Part shown: positions 16,780 through 23,774 of the stretch, piece after piece
Layout: each line of letters begins with the position of its first letter
Position numbering within the stretch: the stretch's first letter is position 1
Assembly (NCBI GenBank): GCA_040510815.1
Contig: JBEVIH010000073.1
Span: 1 to 26,662, forward strand
Direction: 5' to 3'
Length of the DNA stretch: 26,662 bases
Origin: VAZQ01 sp040510815
GTDB lineage: Bacteria > Pseudomonadota > Alphaproteobacteria > Rhizobiales > Xanthobacteraceae
The notes under the pieces: generated by a model
The model's input: only the letters and a program-made list of their open reading frames with translations
Databases searched by the model: none
Told to the model about the DNA's origin: nothing
Position numbers and translations under genes: made by a program

Positions 16780-16799
16780 AACGGGAATTCTGGCCCGTT
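16780..16799. promoter_or_regulatory. Inverted repeat in the divergent region, candidate operator
   Basis: AACGGG (16780-16785) and CCCGTT (16794-16799) flank an 8-base spacer. It lies midway between the divergent ModA-like and Bug-type genes and ends just before the proposed -35 box of the latter, a position suited to a dimeric repressor. Confidence 0.35.
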
Positions 16800-16801
16800 A
16801 T

Positions 16802-16830
16802 TTGCGCATTGCGCGCGGCCTCGGTATCTT
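16802..16830 (+). promoter_or_regulatory. Sigma70-like promoter for the Bug-type gene
   Basis: TTGCGC at 16802-16807, a 17-base spacer, and TATCTT at 16825-16830, 27 bases before the GTG start. Spacing is ideal and both boxes are partial matches. Confidence 0.4.
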
Positions 16831-16857
16831 CGTGGACAAGCTTGCAGGGAGCGCGCA

Positions 16858-17856
16858 GTGCCTTTGAGCGCAGGTTCGGAATCCACGTTTCGGCTCGGCC
16901 TGCGAGCTTGCCTTGCCGGCATCGCGCTCTTGATGCTGACCGGCGGTTCCGGGGCCGACAACTATCCGAGCCGGCCGATCCGCATCGTGGTGCCGACCCA
17001 GGCCGGCGCCGCCCAGGACATCATGGCGCGGCTGCTGCAGCCGTATCTCGAGAGATCGCTCGGGCAGCCGATCATCGTCGAGAACCGCTCCGGCGCGAGC
17101 ACGATGATCGGCACCGACGCCGTCGCCAAGGCCGCGCCCGACGGCTACACGCTGCTGATCGTGCCGACGACGTTCACCGTCAACGCGGCGCTGAACCCCA
17201 AACTGCCTTTCGACCTGCAGCGCGATTTCGAGCCGATCACCGTCCTGGTCAAGAACCCGCTGCTGTTCGCGGTCAACGCCAAGGTGCCGGCGCGCACGCT
17301 CGAGGAGTTCGTGGCGCTGGCAAAGGCGCAGCCGGGCAAGCTCAACTACGGGACGTCGGGCGCCTCCACCCAGGCGCATCTCCTGCTCGAAATGTGGAGC
17401 GCGCGCGCCGGCATCAAGATGCAGCACATTCCCTATCGCGGCGGCGCGCCGGCGGCGCTCGCCGTGGCCAGCGGCGAGACCCAGCTCGTGCTGCTCTCGC
17501 CGCTCGGGATCCTGCCGCAGATCGAGGCCGGGCTGGTGCGCGCGATCGCCACCGGCGGGCTCATCCGCGATCCGAAGTTTCCGGATCTGCCGACCGCGGC
17601 CGAGTCCGGGTTTCCCGGCTTCGAAGCCGTGCAATGGCTGGGCCTGCTGGCGACCGGCGGCACGCCGAAGGAGATCGTTGCGAAGATCAATGCCGAAGTG
17701 AGCCGCGCGTTGCGCGAGCCGGATCTGATCGCCAAGCTTTCGGCGCAAGGCACGACCGCGGCCGGCGGCACCCCAGAGGAATTCAAAGCGCTGATCGCGA
17801 CCGAGATCCGCGACTGGAAGGAAACTGCGCAGCGCGCCAATATCAAGGCCGAATGA
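16858..17856 (+). CDS. Bug-family (TctC-type) tripartite tricarboxylate transporter binding protein, orphan
   Basis: A 332-residue periplasmic binding protein of the Bordetella uptake gene (Bug/TctC) family, which delivers carboxylates or other small acids and amides to TctA/TctB-type carriers or to sensors. The GTG at 16858 is chosen because GGGAG lies about 6 bases upstream; the earlier in-frame ATG at 16747 would precede the proposed promoter. A signal peptide follows (LGLRACLAGIALLML). Family hallmarks are YPSRPIRIVVPTQAGAAQDIMARLL, the VENRSGAS motif, GTDAVAKAAPDGYTLL and FPDLPTAAESGFPGFE. No TctA/TctB partners are present, as is usual for this greatly expanded family. The ligand cannot be deduced. 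Confidence 0.93.
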   Translation: MPLSAGSESTFRLGLRACLAGIALLMLTGGSGADNYPSRPIRIVVPTQAGAAQDIMARLLQPYLERSLGQPIIVENRSGASTMIGTDAVAKAAPDGYTLLIVPTTFTVNAALNPKLPFDLQRDFEPITVLVKNPLLFAVNAKVPARTLEEFVALAKAQPGKLNYGTSGASTQAHLLLEMWSARAGIKMQHIPYRGGAPAALAVASGETQLVLLSPLGILPQIEAGLVRAIATGGLIRDPKFPDLPTAAESGFPGFEAVQWLGLLATGGTPKEIVAKINAEVSRALREPDLIAKLSAQGTTAAGGTPEEFKALIATEIRDWKETAQRANIKAE

Positions 17857-18029
17857 CGCGCGCGGCCGGAAAAGTGCAAACCGGTCTTCCGGGCGCATTC
17901 CGATTTGAACCAATCGGCGCTCTAACTGAGCGAATTCCCACCCAGTGGTCACCCAGCGAAGTCGGTGTTAAGCTTTTTTCGAGGCCGAATTCGCGCCGAT
18001 GTCCGCCATCTCATCAAAGTGAGGGTCCC

Positions 18030-19040
18030 ATGCTCGATCGCCGCCGCGCTCTCCAGGGCGGTCTCGCCGCCGTTGGCTCGCTGTCCGTTTGCGCGCCGCT
18101 CGTCGCCCGCGCGCAGCGCAAGCCGCCCGCCAAGGTCCGCTACAACGAGGTGGTGCGCTCGATCCTCTACACGCCGGCCTACGTGGCGATCACCAAGGGC
18201 TACTTCGAGGAAGCCGGCATCGAGCAGACCATGTCGACCGCGTTCGGCGGCGACAAGTCGCTGGCGGCGCTCCTCTCCAACAGCGCCGACATCGCGCTGA
18301 TCGGGCCGGAGACCTCGATCTACGTGCAGATCAGCGACTCGCCGACCAAGATCCCGATCTTCTGCGGGCTCACCGCCACCGACGGCTTCATGCTGGTCGG
18401 CCGCGAGAAGGTGAGCAAGTTCGAGTGGAGCATGCTCAAGGGCAAGGAGATCCTCGGCTTCCGGCCCGGCAGCACGCCGCTCCTGTTCCTCGAGGCGGCG
18501 CTGCGCCAGAACGGCATCGACCCGCAGAAGGACGTCAAGCTCATGAACAACGTCGCCATTCCGGCGCGCGTGGGCTCGTGGCAGGCCGGGCAGAACCAAT
18601 ACGCCATCTTCATCGAGCCGGACGCCTCGCAGCTCGAGCTCGACGGCAAGGCGCACTTCCTGGCGTCGATCGGCGAGACCGTCGGCCCCGCCGACTACAC
18701 CGCCTTCATGGCGACCGACAAATACATCCGCGAGAACCCCGAGGTGATCCAGAACTGGACCAACGCCATCGCCAAGGCGCAGAAATGGACCGAGGCGGCG
18801 CCGACCGCGGAGATTGTGAAAATCCTCGAGCCGTTCTTTCCGGGCGTCAACGCGCAGGCGCTCACCGCCGCCGCCGAGCGCTATCGCAAGCTCAAGATCT
18901 GGAAGAGCACGCCGGCGATCGAGCCCAAGGCGATGGAGAAATTCCAGGACATCCTGGTGGCGGGCGGCGTCCTCGACGCCGCCAAGCGGGTGAAATACCA
19001 GGACCTGGTCCGCGCCGAGTTCGCCAGCAAGGCGAAGTGA
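18030..19040 (+). CDS. NMT1/TauA-type ABC substrate-binding protein, Tat-like signal
   Basis: A 336-residue periplasmic binding protein of the NMT1/THI5-like (SsuA/TauA) class, whose members bind sulfonates, pyrimidine precursors of thiamine, or other small amines and acids. GAGGG lies 5 bases before the ATG. The N-terminus, LDRRRALQGGLAAVGSL, has an Arg-Arg pair before the hydrophobic core and resembles a Tat signal, with cleavage near ARAQ. The mature part carries VRSILYTPAYVAITKGYFEEAGIE, the class hallmark, and NSADIALIGPETSIY. It is the first gene of a compact importer set with the next ATPase and permease. Ligand is unknown; the isochorismatase-family amidohydrolase facing the operon suggests an amide or ureido compound (inference). 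Confidence 0.9.
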   Translation: MLDRRRALQGGLAAVGSLSVCAPLVARAQRKPPAKVRYNEVVRSILYTPAYVAITKGYFEEAGIEQTMSTAFGGDKSLAALLSNSADIALIGPETSIYVQISDSPTKIPIFCGLTATDGFMLVGREKVSKFEWSMLKGKEILGFRPGSTPLLFLEAALRQNGIDPQKDVKLMNNVAIPARVGSWQAGQNQYAIFIEPDASQLELDGKAHFLASIGETVGPADYTAFMATDKYIRENPEVIQNWTNAIAKAQKWTEAAPTAEIVKILEPFFPGVNAQALTAAAERYRKLKIWKSTPAIEPKAMEKFQDILVAGGVLDAAKRVKYQDLVRAEFASKAK

Positions 19041-19043
19041 TCC

Positions 19044-19853
19044 GTGCCGGCGTCTGCCGCCGGCGGCGCCGTGTCGCCGAAGGTCGAGCTGCGCGACGTC
19101 AACCTGCGCTATTTCGGCCTGGAGGGCGAGACCGAGGCGCTCAAAGGCGTCTCGCTCTCCGTCGCCGCCGGCGAGTTCGTCGCCATCATCGGGCAGAGCG
19201 GGTGCGGCAAGAGCACGCTGCTGTCGCTGATCTCGGGAATCCTCGCGCCCACCGAAGGCCAGGTGCTGGTGGACGGCAGGCCGGTCAGCGGGCCGAGCCG
19301 CAAGGTCGGCTACATGCTGCAGCAGGATTACCTGTTCGAGTGGCGGACCATCCTGGAGAACGCGGTGCTGGGCGCCGAGATCCAGGGCGCCGACATGGCC
19401 AAGGCGCGCGCGCGGGCCACCGGGCTGCTCACCAAGTATGGGCTCGGCCAGTTCCTGCATTACCTGCCGCGGCAGCTCTCGGGCGGGATGCGCCAGCGCG
19501 TCGCGCTGGCGCGCACGCTCTGCACCGAGCCGGACGTGGTGCTGCTCGACGAGCCGTTCTCGGCGCTCGACTCGCAGACCCGGCTCGCGCTCGCCGACGA
19601 AGTCACCGAGATCCTGCGCCGCGAGGGCAAGACCGTGATCCTGGTCACCCATGACATCGGCGAGGCGGTCAGCATGGCCGAGCGGGTCATCGTCCTGTCG
19701 CGCCGCCCCGGGCAGGTGAAGTCGGACCATCCGATCCGTTTCGCGACCGCCAATGGCGCCCGCCCGGCGCCGTTCGCGGCGCGCAACGCGCCCGAGTTCA
19801 ACCGCTATTTCAACACCCTCTGGCAGGAGCTCGAAGTCCATGTCGAAGGTTGA
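19044..19853 (+). CDS. ABC importer ATPase of the SsuB/TauB type
   Basis: Cytoplasmic ATPase of the NMT1/TauA-type importer, 269 residues. Walker A is GQSGCGKS at residues 50-57; the Q-loop is in YMLQQDYLFEWRTI; the signature is LSGGMRQRVALART; Walker B is VVLLDEPFSALD; the switch His is in VTHDIGEAVSMA. The GTG at 19044 follows the binding-protein stop by 3 bases and has AAGG about 10 bases upstream; an in-frame GTG at 19071 is an alternative that would still keep every motif. It overlaps the permease gene by 14 bases. Confidence 0.94.
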   Translation: MPASAAGGAVSPKVELRDVNLRYFGLEGETEALKGVSLSVAAGEFVAIIGQSGCGKSTLLSLISGILAPTEGQVLVDGRPVSGPSRKVGYMLQQDYLFEWRTILENAVLGAEIQGADMAKARARATGLLTKYGLGQFLHYLPRQLSGGMRQRVALARTLCTEPDVVLLDEPFSALDSQTRLALADEVTEILRREGKTVILVTHDIGEAVSMAERVIVLSRRPGQVKSDHPIRFATANGARPAPFAARNAPEFNRYFNTLWQELEVHVEG

Positions 19854-20670
19854 TGCCACCGCGCTCGCGGGACCGAGCCCGCAATACCGCCAGTGGCTCC
19901 GGCGCGAGCGGCGCGGCCGCCTGGCGGTGCGCGCGACCCAGCTTGCGCTGCTGCTGGTCTTCCTCGTGCTCTGGGAGGTGCTGCCGAGGGCGCACATCAT
20001 CAACCCGACGCTGACCAGCTATCCGTCGGCGCTGTGGCCGACATTTCTCGAGCTGCTCAAGGCGACGCCGCGGGAGGCCAGCATCCTCACCCACACCGCG
20101 TCGACCGTGCTCGCCACCGTGCTGGGGTTCACCGCCGCGATGGTGCTCGGCACCGCGATCGCCGCGGCGCTGTGGTGGTGGAGCAGCCTCTACAAGGTGC
20201 TCGACCCGTATCTCGTGGTGGCCAACGCCATGCCGAAGACCGCCTTCGTGCCGATCTTCTACATCTGGCTCGGCGCCACCTTGTCGATCTACGGCATGTC
20301 GCTCGCGATCTCGCTGTTCATCACCATCCTGATGATCTACAGCGGCTTCCAGGGCATCGATCCGAACAAGGTGAAGCTCGCGCAGACCTTCGGCGCCAGC
20401 AAAGGCCAGCTCCTCACCAAGGTGGTGCTGCCGGGCAGCGTCCCGACCTTCATCGCGGCGCTGAAGGTGAACGCCGGTCTCTCGCTCGTCGGCGTGGTCG
20501 TCGGGGAGTTCCAGTCGGCGAGCTTGGGGCTCGGCTACCTCATCCAGTACGGCAGCCAGATCTTCAAGATGAACATCGTGATGACCGCGATCACCATCCT
20601 CGCGGTGTTCTCGTCGGTGATGTATCTGGCGATCTCCTGGCTGGAGGCCGCCGTGATGCGGCGACGCTAG
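19840..20670 (+). CDS. ABC importer permease of the SsuC/TauC type
   Basis: Integral membrane permease of the same importer, 276 residues from the ATG at 19840, which has AGGAG 10 bases upstream inside the end of the ATPase gene. It has a cytoplasmic basic N-terminus, about six hydrophobic segments, and the BPD_transp_1 EAA loop in KLAQTFGASKGQLLTKVVLPGSVP with the conserved Gly. ANAMPKTAFVPIFYIWLG is the typical SsuC stretch. The stop codon is followed at once by a small hairpin and the convergent isochorismatase gene. Confidence 0.94.
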   Translation: MSKVDATALAGPSPQYRQWLRRERRGRLAVRATQLALLLVFLVLWEVLPRAHIINPTLTSYPSALWPTFLELLKATPREASILTHTASTVLATVLGFTAAMVLGTAIAAALWWWSSLYKVLDPYLVVANAMPKTAFVPIFYIWLGATLSIYGMSLAISLFITILMIYSGFQGIDPNKVKLAQTFGASKGQLLTKVVLPGSVPTFIAALKVNAGLSLVGVVVGEFQSASLGLGYLIQYGSQIFKMNIVMTAITILAVFSSVMYLAISWLEAAVMRRR

Positions 20671-20683
20671 CCGCCTCAGGCGG
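20671..20683. terminator. Mini-hairpin at the convergent permease/isochorismatase junction
   Basis: CCGCC and GGCGG pair around a TCA loop directly after the permease TAG. The loop TCA is itself the complement of the isochorismatase TGA stop. TCTT follows on the plus strand. The hairpin is small, so it may only mark both 3' ends; symmetry means it could serve either strand. Confidence 0.35.
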
Positions 20684-21374
20684 TCTTGCGCTTCGCCACC
20701 GGGACGAGGCGCGCCGTCGCCTCGTCGGTGCTCATGACGTCGCCGAAGAAGATCAGGAAATTGTTCAGCGCGGCGGCGTGCTCCTCGTCGGTCAACGAGG
20801 CATTGCCGTCGGAGAGCATGATCACGCGGTAATCGAGCATCATGGCGTCGCGCGCGGTCGACTCGCAGCAGACATTGGTGACCGTTCCGGTGACCAGCAG
20901 GGTATCGATCCCCCGGCTCTTGAGCTGCGCGTCGATGTCGGACGAGCCGGCGATGAACGCGCTGTACTTGATCTTCTTCACCCGCAGGTCGGTGGCGAGC
21001 GGCTCGAGCGCCGGGTAGAGCTTGAAGCCCTCCGCCGCCTCGTCGAGGCTGGCGAGCCGCGTCCGCGAGCGCTCCGGCGTGAGCATGTATCTGTGGTGAT
21101 TGCCCCAGTGCTCGAGCGCTCCGCTCGCCGTGGTCTGCACCCATACGACTATGCCGCCCGCGGCCCGCATCGCCTTGGCCATGCGGTTGATGTTCGGCAC
21201 GATCGCCCGCGCCAGCGGCACTTCGAGCGGAAAGCCCTCGGCCACGAAGTGGTTTTGCATGTCGACCACGACCAGCGCGGCGCGGCCGGCCTCGATCGTA
21301 TCGTGGCTCAGGAGCTTGCCCTGGCGGCGGACGACGCGCTGCTTGACCGAGTCGGGGACGACGTAGCGATGCAT
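20676..21374 (-). CDS. Isochorismatase-family cysteine hydrolase, RutB-like amidohydrolase
   Basis: A 232-residue cytosolic cysteine hydrolase. The catalytic triad is complete: Asp38 in LVVVDMQNHF, Lys134 three residues before the YSAF block, and Cys169 in TVTNVCCESTARDA, with the cis-peptide region just before it. The TNVCxESTxRD block and K-x-x-YSxF block match RutB (ureidoacrylate amidohydrolase) and N-carbamoylsarcosine amidase relatives, so hydrolysis of a carbamoyl or amide bond releasing ammonia is likely. A second Cys (Cys170) directly follows the nucleophile. GGAG lies 8 bases before the ATG. It converges on the NMT1/TauA-type importer, with stops 5 bases apart, which suggests a common substrate pathway. 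It cannot be called RutB itself: no RutA, RutD, RutF or RutG is adjacent. Confidence 0.87.
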   Translation of the reverse strand: MHRYVVPDSVKQRVVRRQGKLLSHDTIEAGRAALVVVDMQNHFVAEGFPLEVPLARAIVPNINRMAKAMRAAGGIVVWVQTTASGALEHWGNHHRYMLTPERSRTRLASLDEAAEGFKLYPALEPLATDLRVKKIKYSAFIAGSSDIDAQLKSRGIDTLLVTGTVTNVCCESTARDAMMLDYRVIMLSDGNASLTDEEHAAALNNFLIFFGDVMSTDEATARLVPVAKRKTA

Positions 21375-21800
21375 GGGGGTTGCTCCGCGCGCTGAGGAAT
21401 ATGGAAAAGCTAGGGCAGCCCCGGTACCCGGTCAACGCGAGCAAGGGCCGGCGGCGGACCGCATCTGCGGGGGCTGCCGCCATGACGAGGGCCGCCCAGC
21501 ATCGACAAATGCCAAGACCCGGCCATCGTTGTTCGCACCATTTTCTCCGCATAACCAAGGGTTTCCGCCGCTCGGGGCCGCCGCCAATTGGTCCCGGCGG
21601 GGTCAATTTTTCTCCTTATTTATCGATCCTACTGGCACCCTACGTTCGGGGATCGTCAGTCTGGGATTCGGGGGATCACTCTTTATCGTTCGGCTTGGAA
21701 AGTGCGGGCGTTAGCGCCGTTGTCGCCTTGAGGGAAGGCTCAACGTGCGCCGGCTCCGGCTGGACGTTTAGGCCAGAGTGATCGGCAGGGGGGATTTCAT
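21375..21800. other. Intergenic region without a convincing gene
   Basis: Reading frames here lack ribosome sites and family resemblance. It holds the promoter side of the leftward isochorismatase gene and of the rightward peptidase gene. A hairpin (CCGCCG 21578-21583, CGGCGG 21595-21600, with CCAATTGG between) is followed by a T5 run at 21607-21611, resembling an intrinsic terminator on the plus strand though no plus-strand gene ends nearby. An AT-rich patch lies at about 21603-21625. Confidence 0.5.
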
Positions 21801-22904
21801 TTGCTCGCACAGTCCGTCGCTGTGATGCGATATGCGCGCGCGCCTTTGGGCCTGCGCCTTGCTCCCATGCGATCCGCAGGATCGCTCCGCTCGCAAGCGA
21901 TCACGACGGGCGCGATGCTTTGTCAGTACGGCATCGTGGGGCTCAAGCTCACCGCCGGAACGCTCGCCGCCGCCACAACGGCGCTGGCCATCATGAACTA
22001 TCAGGACGGCAAGCCGGCCGCGGCGGCGTTCGAGCCGGTTCGCAACGAAACCGTCATCTATCGTCAGGCGTCGCTGTCCATCCCGGTCGCGCAGCCGGCC
22101 GAGCCTGCCGCCGACCAGTCGGACATGCCGGGGAGCTATCTGCGCTCGGTGCAAACGATCCGCTTCCTCAATCCGGCGATCCGGGCGAGCAATGCGGCTG
22201 CGGCGACACCCGAAGCGGCCCCGGAAGGATTGATCAAGGTCGGTGGTTTCGTCGCGTTCCCGGCCAAGCATTCCACCGAGCAAGCCGATGGGATGCCTGC
22301 TCCCCGGCCACGCACCGCATCGGTCATGAATGTCGTCGATGACTATCTGTGGGAGGTCTATCAGCGCCAGCCGGTCAAGAAGGACTCGACGGGCGACTTC
22401 AGCTGGAAGGACCCGGCCGCGGCCAAGCGCATGGGCCTGGCGCTGCAGGATTACGTGATCGGCGGGATGGACCCGGAATTCCGCGAGCAGCTCTACCATG
22501 CCGGCAAGGCGATGGATGCCGCCGGCCTGCAATGGTCGATGCTCAGCGCCTTTCGTGACGACTACCGCCAGAAGCTCGCCGCCGGATTCAAGGCCCGCGG
22601 CGGCAACTCGCTGCATGGCGGCAGCCGCCGCACCGGCGGCTACGGTCACGGCCGCGCCATCGACATCACCAACGCCGACGGCGAAATGAGCGACGTCTGG
22701 AAGTGGATCGACGCCCATGGCGCAAAATATGGGCTCTACCGGCCGATGCCCGGCAACGACCCCGCGCACATCCAGCAAAAAGGCGATTGGCAGAAGATCG
22801 CCGCGACATTGCGCACGGGCCGGGTCGGGGTCGCCGACGCCACCGCCGTGCGCGGCAAGGACAAGGCCGCGGGCAGAACCAAGGTTGCCAGGGCGTCGCG
22901 CTGA
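21801..22904 (+). CDS. Membrane-anchored M15-like (VanY-type) peptidase domain protein
   Basis: A 367-residue protein, probably a cell-wall D,D-carboxypeptidase or related periplasmic enzyme. The TTG at 21801 is preferred: a G-rich ribosome site (AGGGGGG) ends 7 bases before it, whereas ATG at 21825 has none. Residues about 41-66 form a single hydrophobic anchor after a basic start, so the rest should be periplasmic. A Pro/Ala-rich linker follows (about 90-170). The C-terminal domain carries an M15-like zinc site: SLHGG..., then GHGRAIDI giving His and Asp, and a late His in DPAHIQ. YxRQKLAAGFKARGGNSLHG is typical of VanY-like proteins. The tail is Lys/Arg/Ala rich. It is flanked by long gaps and appears to be a single-gene unit. 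The peptidase call is by motif; the reaction is inferred. Confidence 0.75.
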   Translation: MLAQSVAVMRYARAPLGLRLAPMRSAGSLRSQAITTGAMLCQYGIVGLKLTAGTLAAATTALAIMNYQDGKPAAAAFEPVRNETVIYRQASLSIPVAQPAEPAADQSDMPGSYLRSVQTIRFLNPAIRASNAAAATPEAAPEGLIKVGGFVAFPAKHSTEQADGMPAPRPRTASVMNVVDDYLWEVYQRQPVKKDSTGDFSWKDPAAAKRMGLALQDYVIGGMDPEFREQLYHAGKAMDAAGLQWSMLSAFRDDYRQKLAAGFKARGGNSLHGGSRRTGGYGHGRAIDITNADGEMSDVWKWIDAHGAKYGLYRPMPGNDPAHIQQKGDWQKIAATLRTGRVGVADATAVRGKDKAAGRTKVARASR

Positions 22905-23242
22905 CGCCGCCGCGACTCCTGCCTGATCGACCAGGGCAGCACCTCTCGACCACCATCCCGCGCCGTCGCCGGCCACCTGCGGCATTGATCGACCGCACCG
23001 GCTGCGGCTCCGCCGCGTCAAACGCCGGCATGAAGCGTTGTTAACGCGGGTGAATGGGGCCTGAACGGTTCAGCCACCGGCCGTTCGAAATCAATCAGCT
23101 ATGACGATCGAGATCAGTCGGATTGCACGGCGTCCGCAAGGCACGCCGACGATCTGTGGCTGAAGAACATGCCCGCTTGGCCCGGTTCAGGAATCGAACT
23201 CCGAATTCGAGCCTCGAGGGATCAACTGAAGGATCTCTACTA
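22905..23242. other. Intergenic region without a convincing gene
   Basis: No supported coding sequence. It contains a perfect dyad CTGAAC-G-GTTCAG at 23061-23073 and a small GCGTT/AACGC hairpin at 23035-23047. The first could be an operator for the downstream secreted HhH gene; the second could be a weak transcript end for the peptidase gene. No consensus-quality promoter was picked out. Confidence 0.4.
23061..23073. promoter_or_regulatory. Perfect 13-base dyad, possible operator
   Basis: CTGAAC, one central G, then GTTCAG. It lies 170 bases upstream of the HhH protein start. Position and symmetry are the only evidence. Confidence 0.25.
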
Positions 23243-23599
23243 ATGCTCAGCAGTCGCATTCTGGTCAGCTCAATGACGCTCGCACTTCTCTGCGCGCCGG
23301 CCTTTGCGCAGGGAACCCAACCGGCGAAACCTGCCACGCCGGCTCCGGCCGCCGCGCCGAGCACGTCGACGAATCCCGCCACAACCGGGGCCGCGACGGC
23401 GCCGATCGTGGCCAAGGTCAATCTCAACACCGCGGCCGCGGCCGACCTCGAGAAGCTTCCGCAGGTCGGTCCGGCCCGGTCCAAGGCGATCGTGGAGGCC
23501 CGCACCACGGCCAAGTTCAAGAACTGGGACGATTTCGTCGCGCGCAAGGTCGTCCCCGCCGACGTGGCTGCGCTGATCAAGGACCGCGTCGCCTTCTGA
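23243..23599 (+). CDS. Secreted ComEA-like helix-hairpin-helix protein
   Basis: A 118-residue exported protein. The ATG at 23243 has AAGGA 9 bases upstream and opens a signal peptide (MLSSRILVSS, hydrophobic core, cleavage after AFA near residue 22). An Ala/Pro/Thr-rich spacer (about 24-55) precedes a ComEA-type HhH domain beginning VNLNTAAAADLEKLPQVGP, with the second hairpin near VVPADVAALIK. ComEA binds DNA in the periplasm during natural transformation, but short ComEA-like proteins are widespread and not all serve uptake. No other competence gene is nearby. A strong terminator lies 75 bases downstream, indicating a single-gene unit. Confidence 0.85.
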   Translation: MLSSRILVSSMTLALLCAPAFAQGTQPAKPATPAPAAAPSTSTNPATTGAATAPIVAKVNLNTAAAADLEKLPQVGPARSKAIVEARTTAKFKNWDDFVARKVVPADVAALIKDRVAF

Positions 23600-23674
23600 G
23601 TGGTTCGGGGTCGCGCAGACCATCGATTGGATGCCACTGTCGGATCAATCGCCTGCGCGATCGCTGCGTGAGGA

Positions 23675-23702
23675 CTCAAGGCGCCCCGTCGGGCGCCTTG
23701 AG
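23675..23702. terminator. Strong hairpin terminator between the convergent HhH and LLM genes
   Basis: A perfect 12-base-pair stem, CTCAAGGCGCCC and GGGCGCCTTGAG, around a CGTC loop. A short pyrimidine stretch (CTCTT) follows on the plus strand. The A/T content of the outer stem and the placement between two converging genes suit a terminator for the HhH gene and perhaps for both strands. Confidence 0.75.
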
Positions 23703-23736
23703 CTCTTCGATGCGTCCTGCTCCAGCTTGGTCGTTG

Positions 23737-23774
23737 GAGCATGATCTCTTCCGAAAACGGTCGGGATCATGCTC
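23737..23774. repeat. Palindromic intergenic repeat of the GAGCATGATC type
   Basis: Ten-base perfect arms GAGCATGATC (23737-23746) and GATCATGCTC (23765-23774) enclose an 18-base centre that includes CCGAAAACGG. From memory this matches a short dispersed palindrome common in Bradyrhizobium/Rhodopseudomonas-like genomes, here with a shortened centre. Its right end touches the last base of the LLM gene's stop codon. It cannot be counted within one window, so copy number is not shown. Confidence 0.6.

Noticed and set aside
16710..16961. N-terminal extension of the ModA-like protein up to 16961
   Set aside because: The extension precedes a clear signal peptide and would cross the divergent promoter region; ATG at 16709 has a ribosome site.
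20676..21374. True RutB ureidoacrylate amidohydrolase or nicotinamidase
   Set aside because: Catalytic triad and blocks are similar to RutB but the surrounding sequence differs, and the zinc site of nicotinamidases is not evident.
17949..21606. Long leftward open frames (17949-20003, 19810-21606) antisense to the NMT1/TauA-type importer
   Set aside because: Shadow frames of high-GC coding DNA; the ATPase, permease and isochorismatase motifs are on the other frames.
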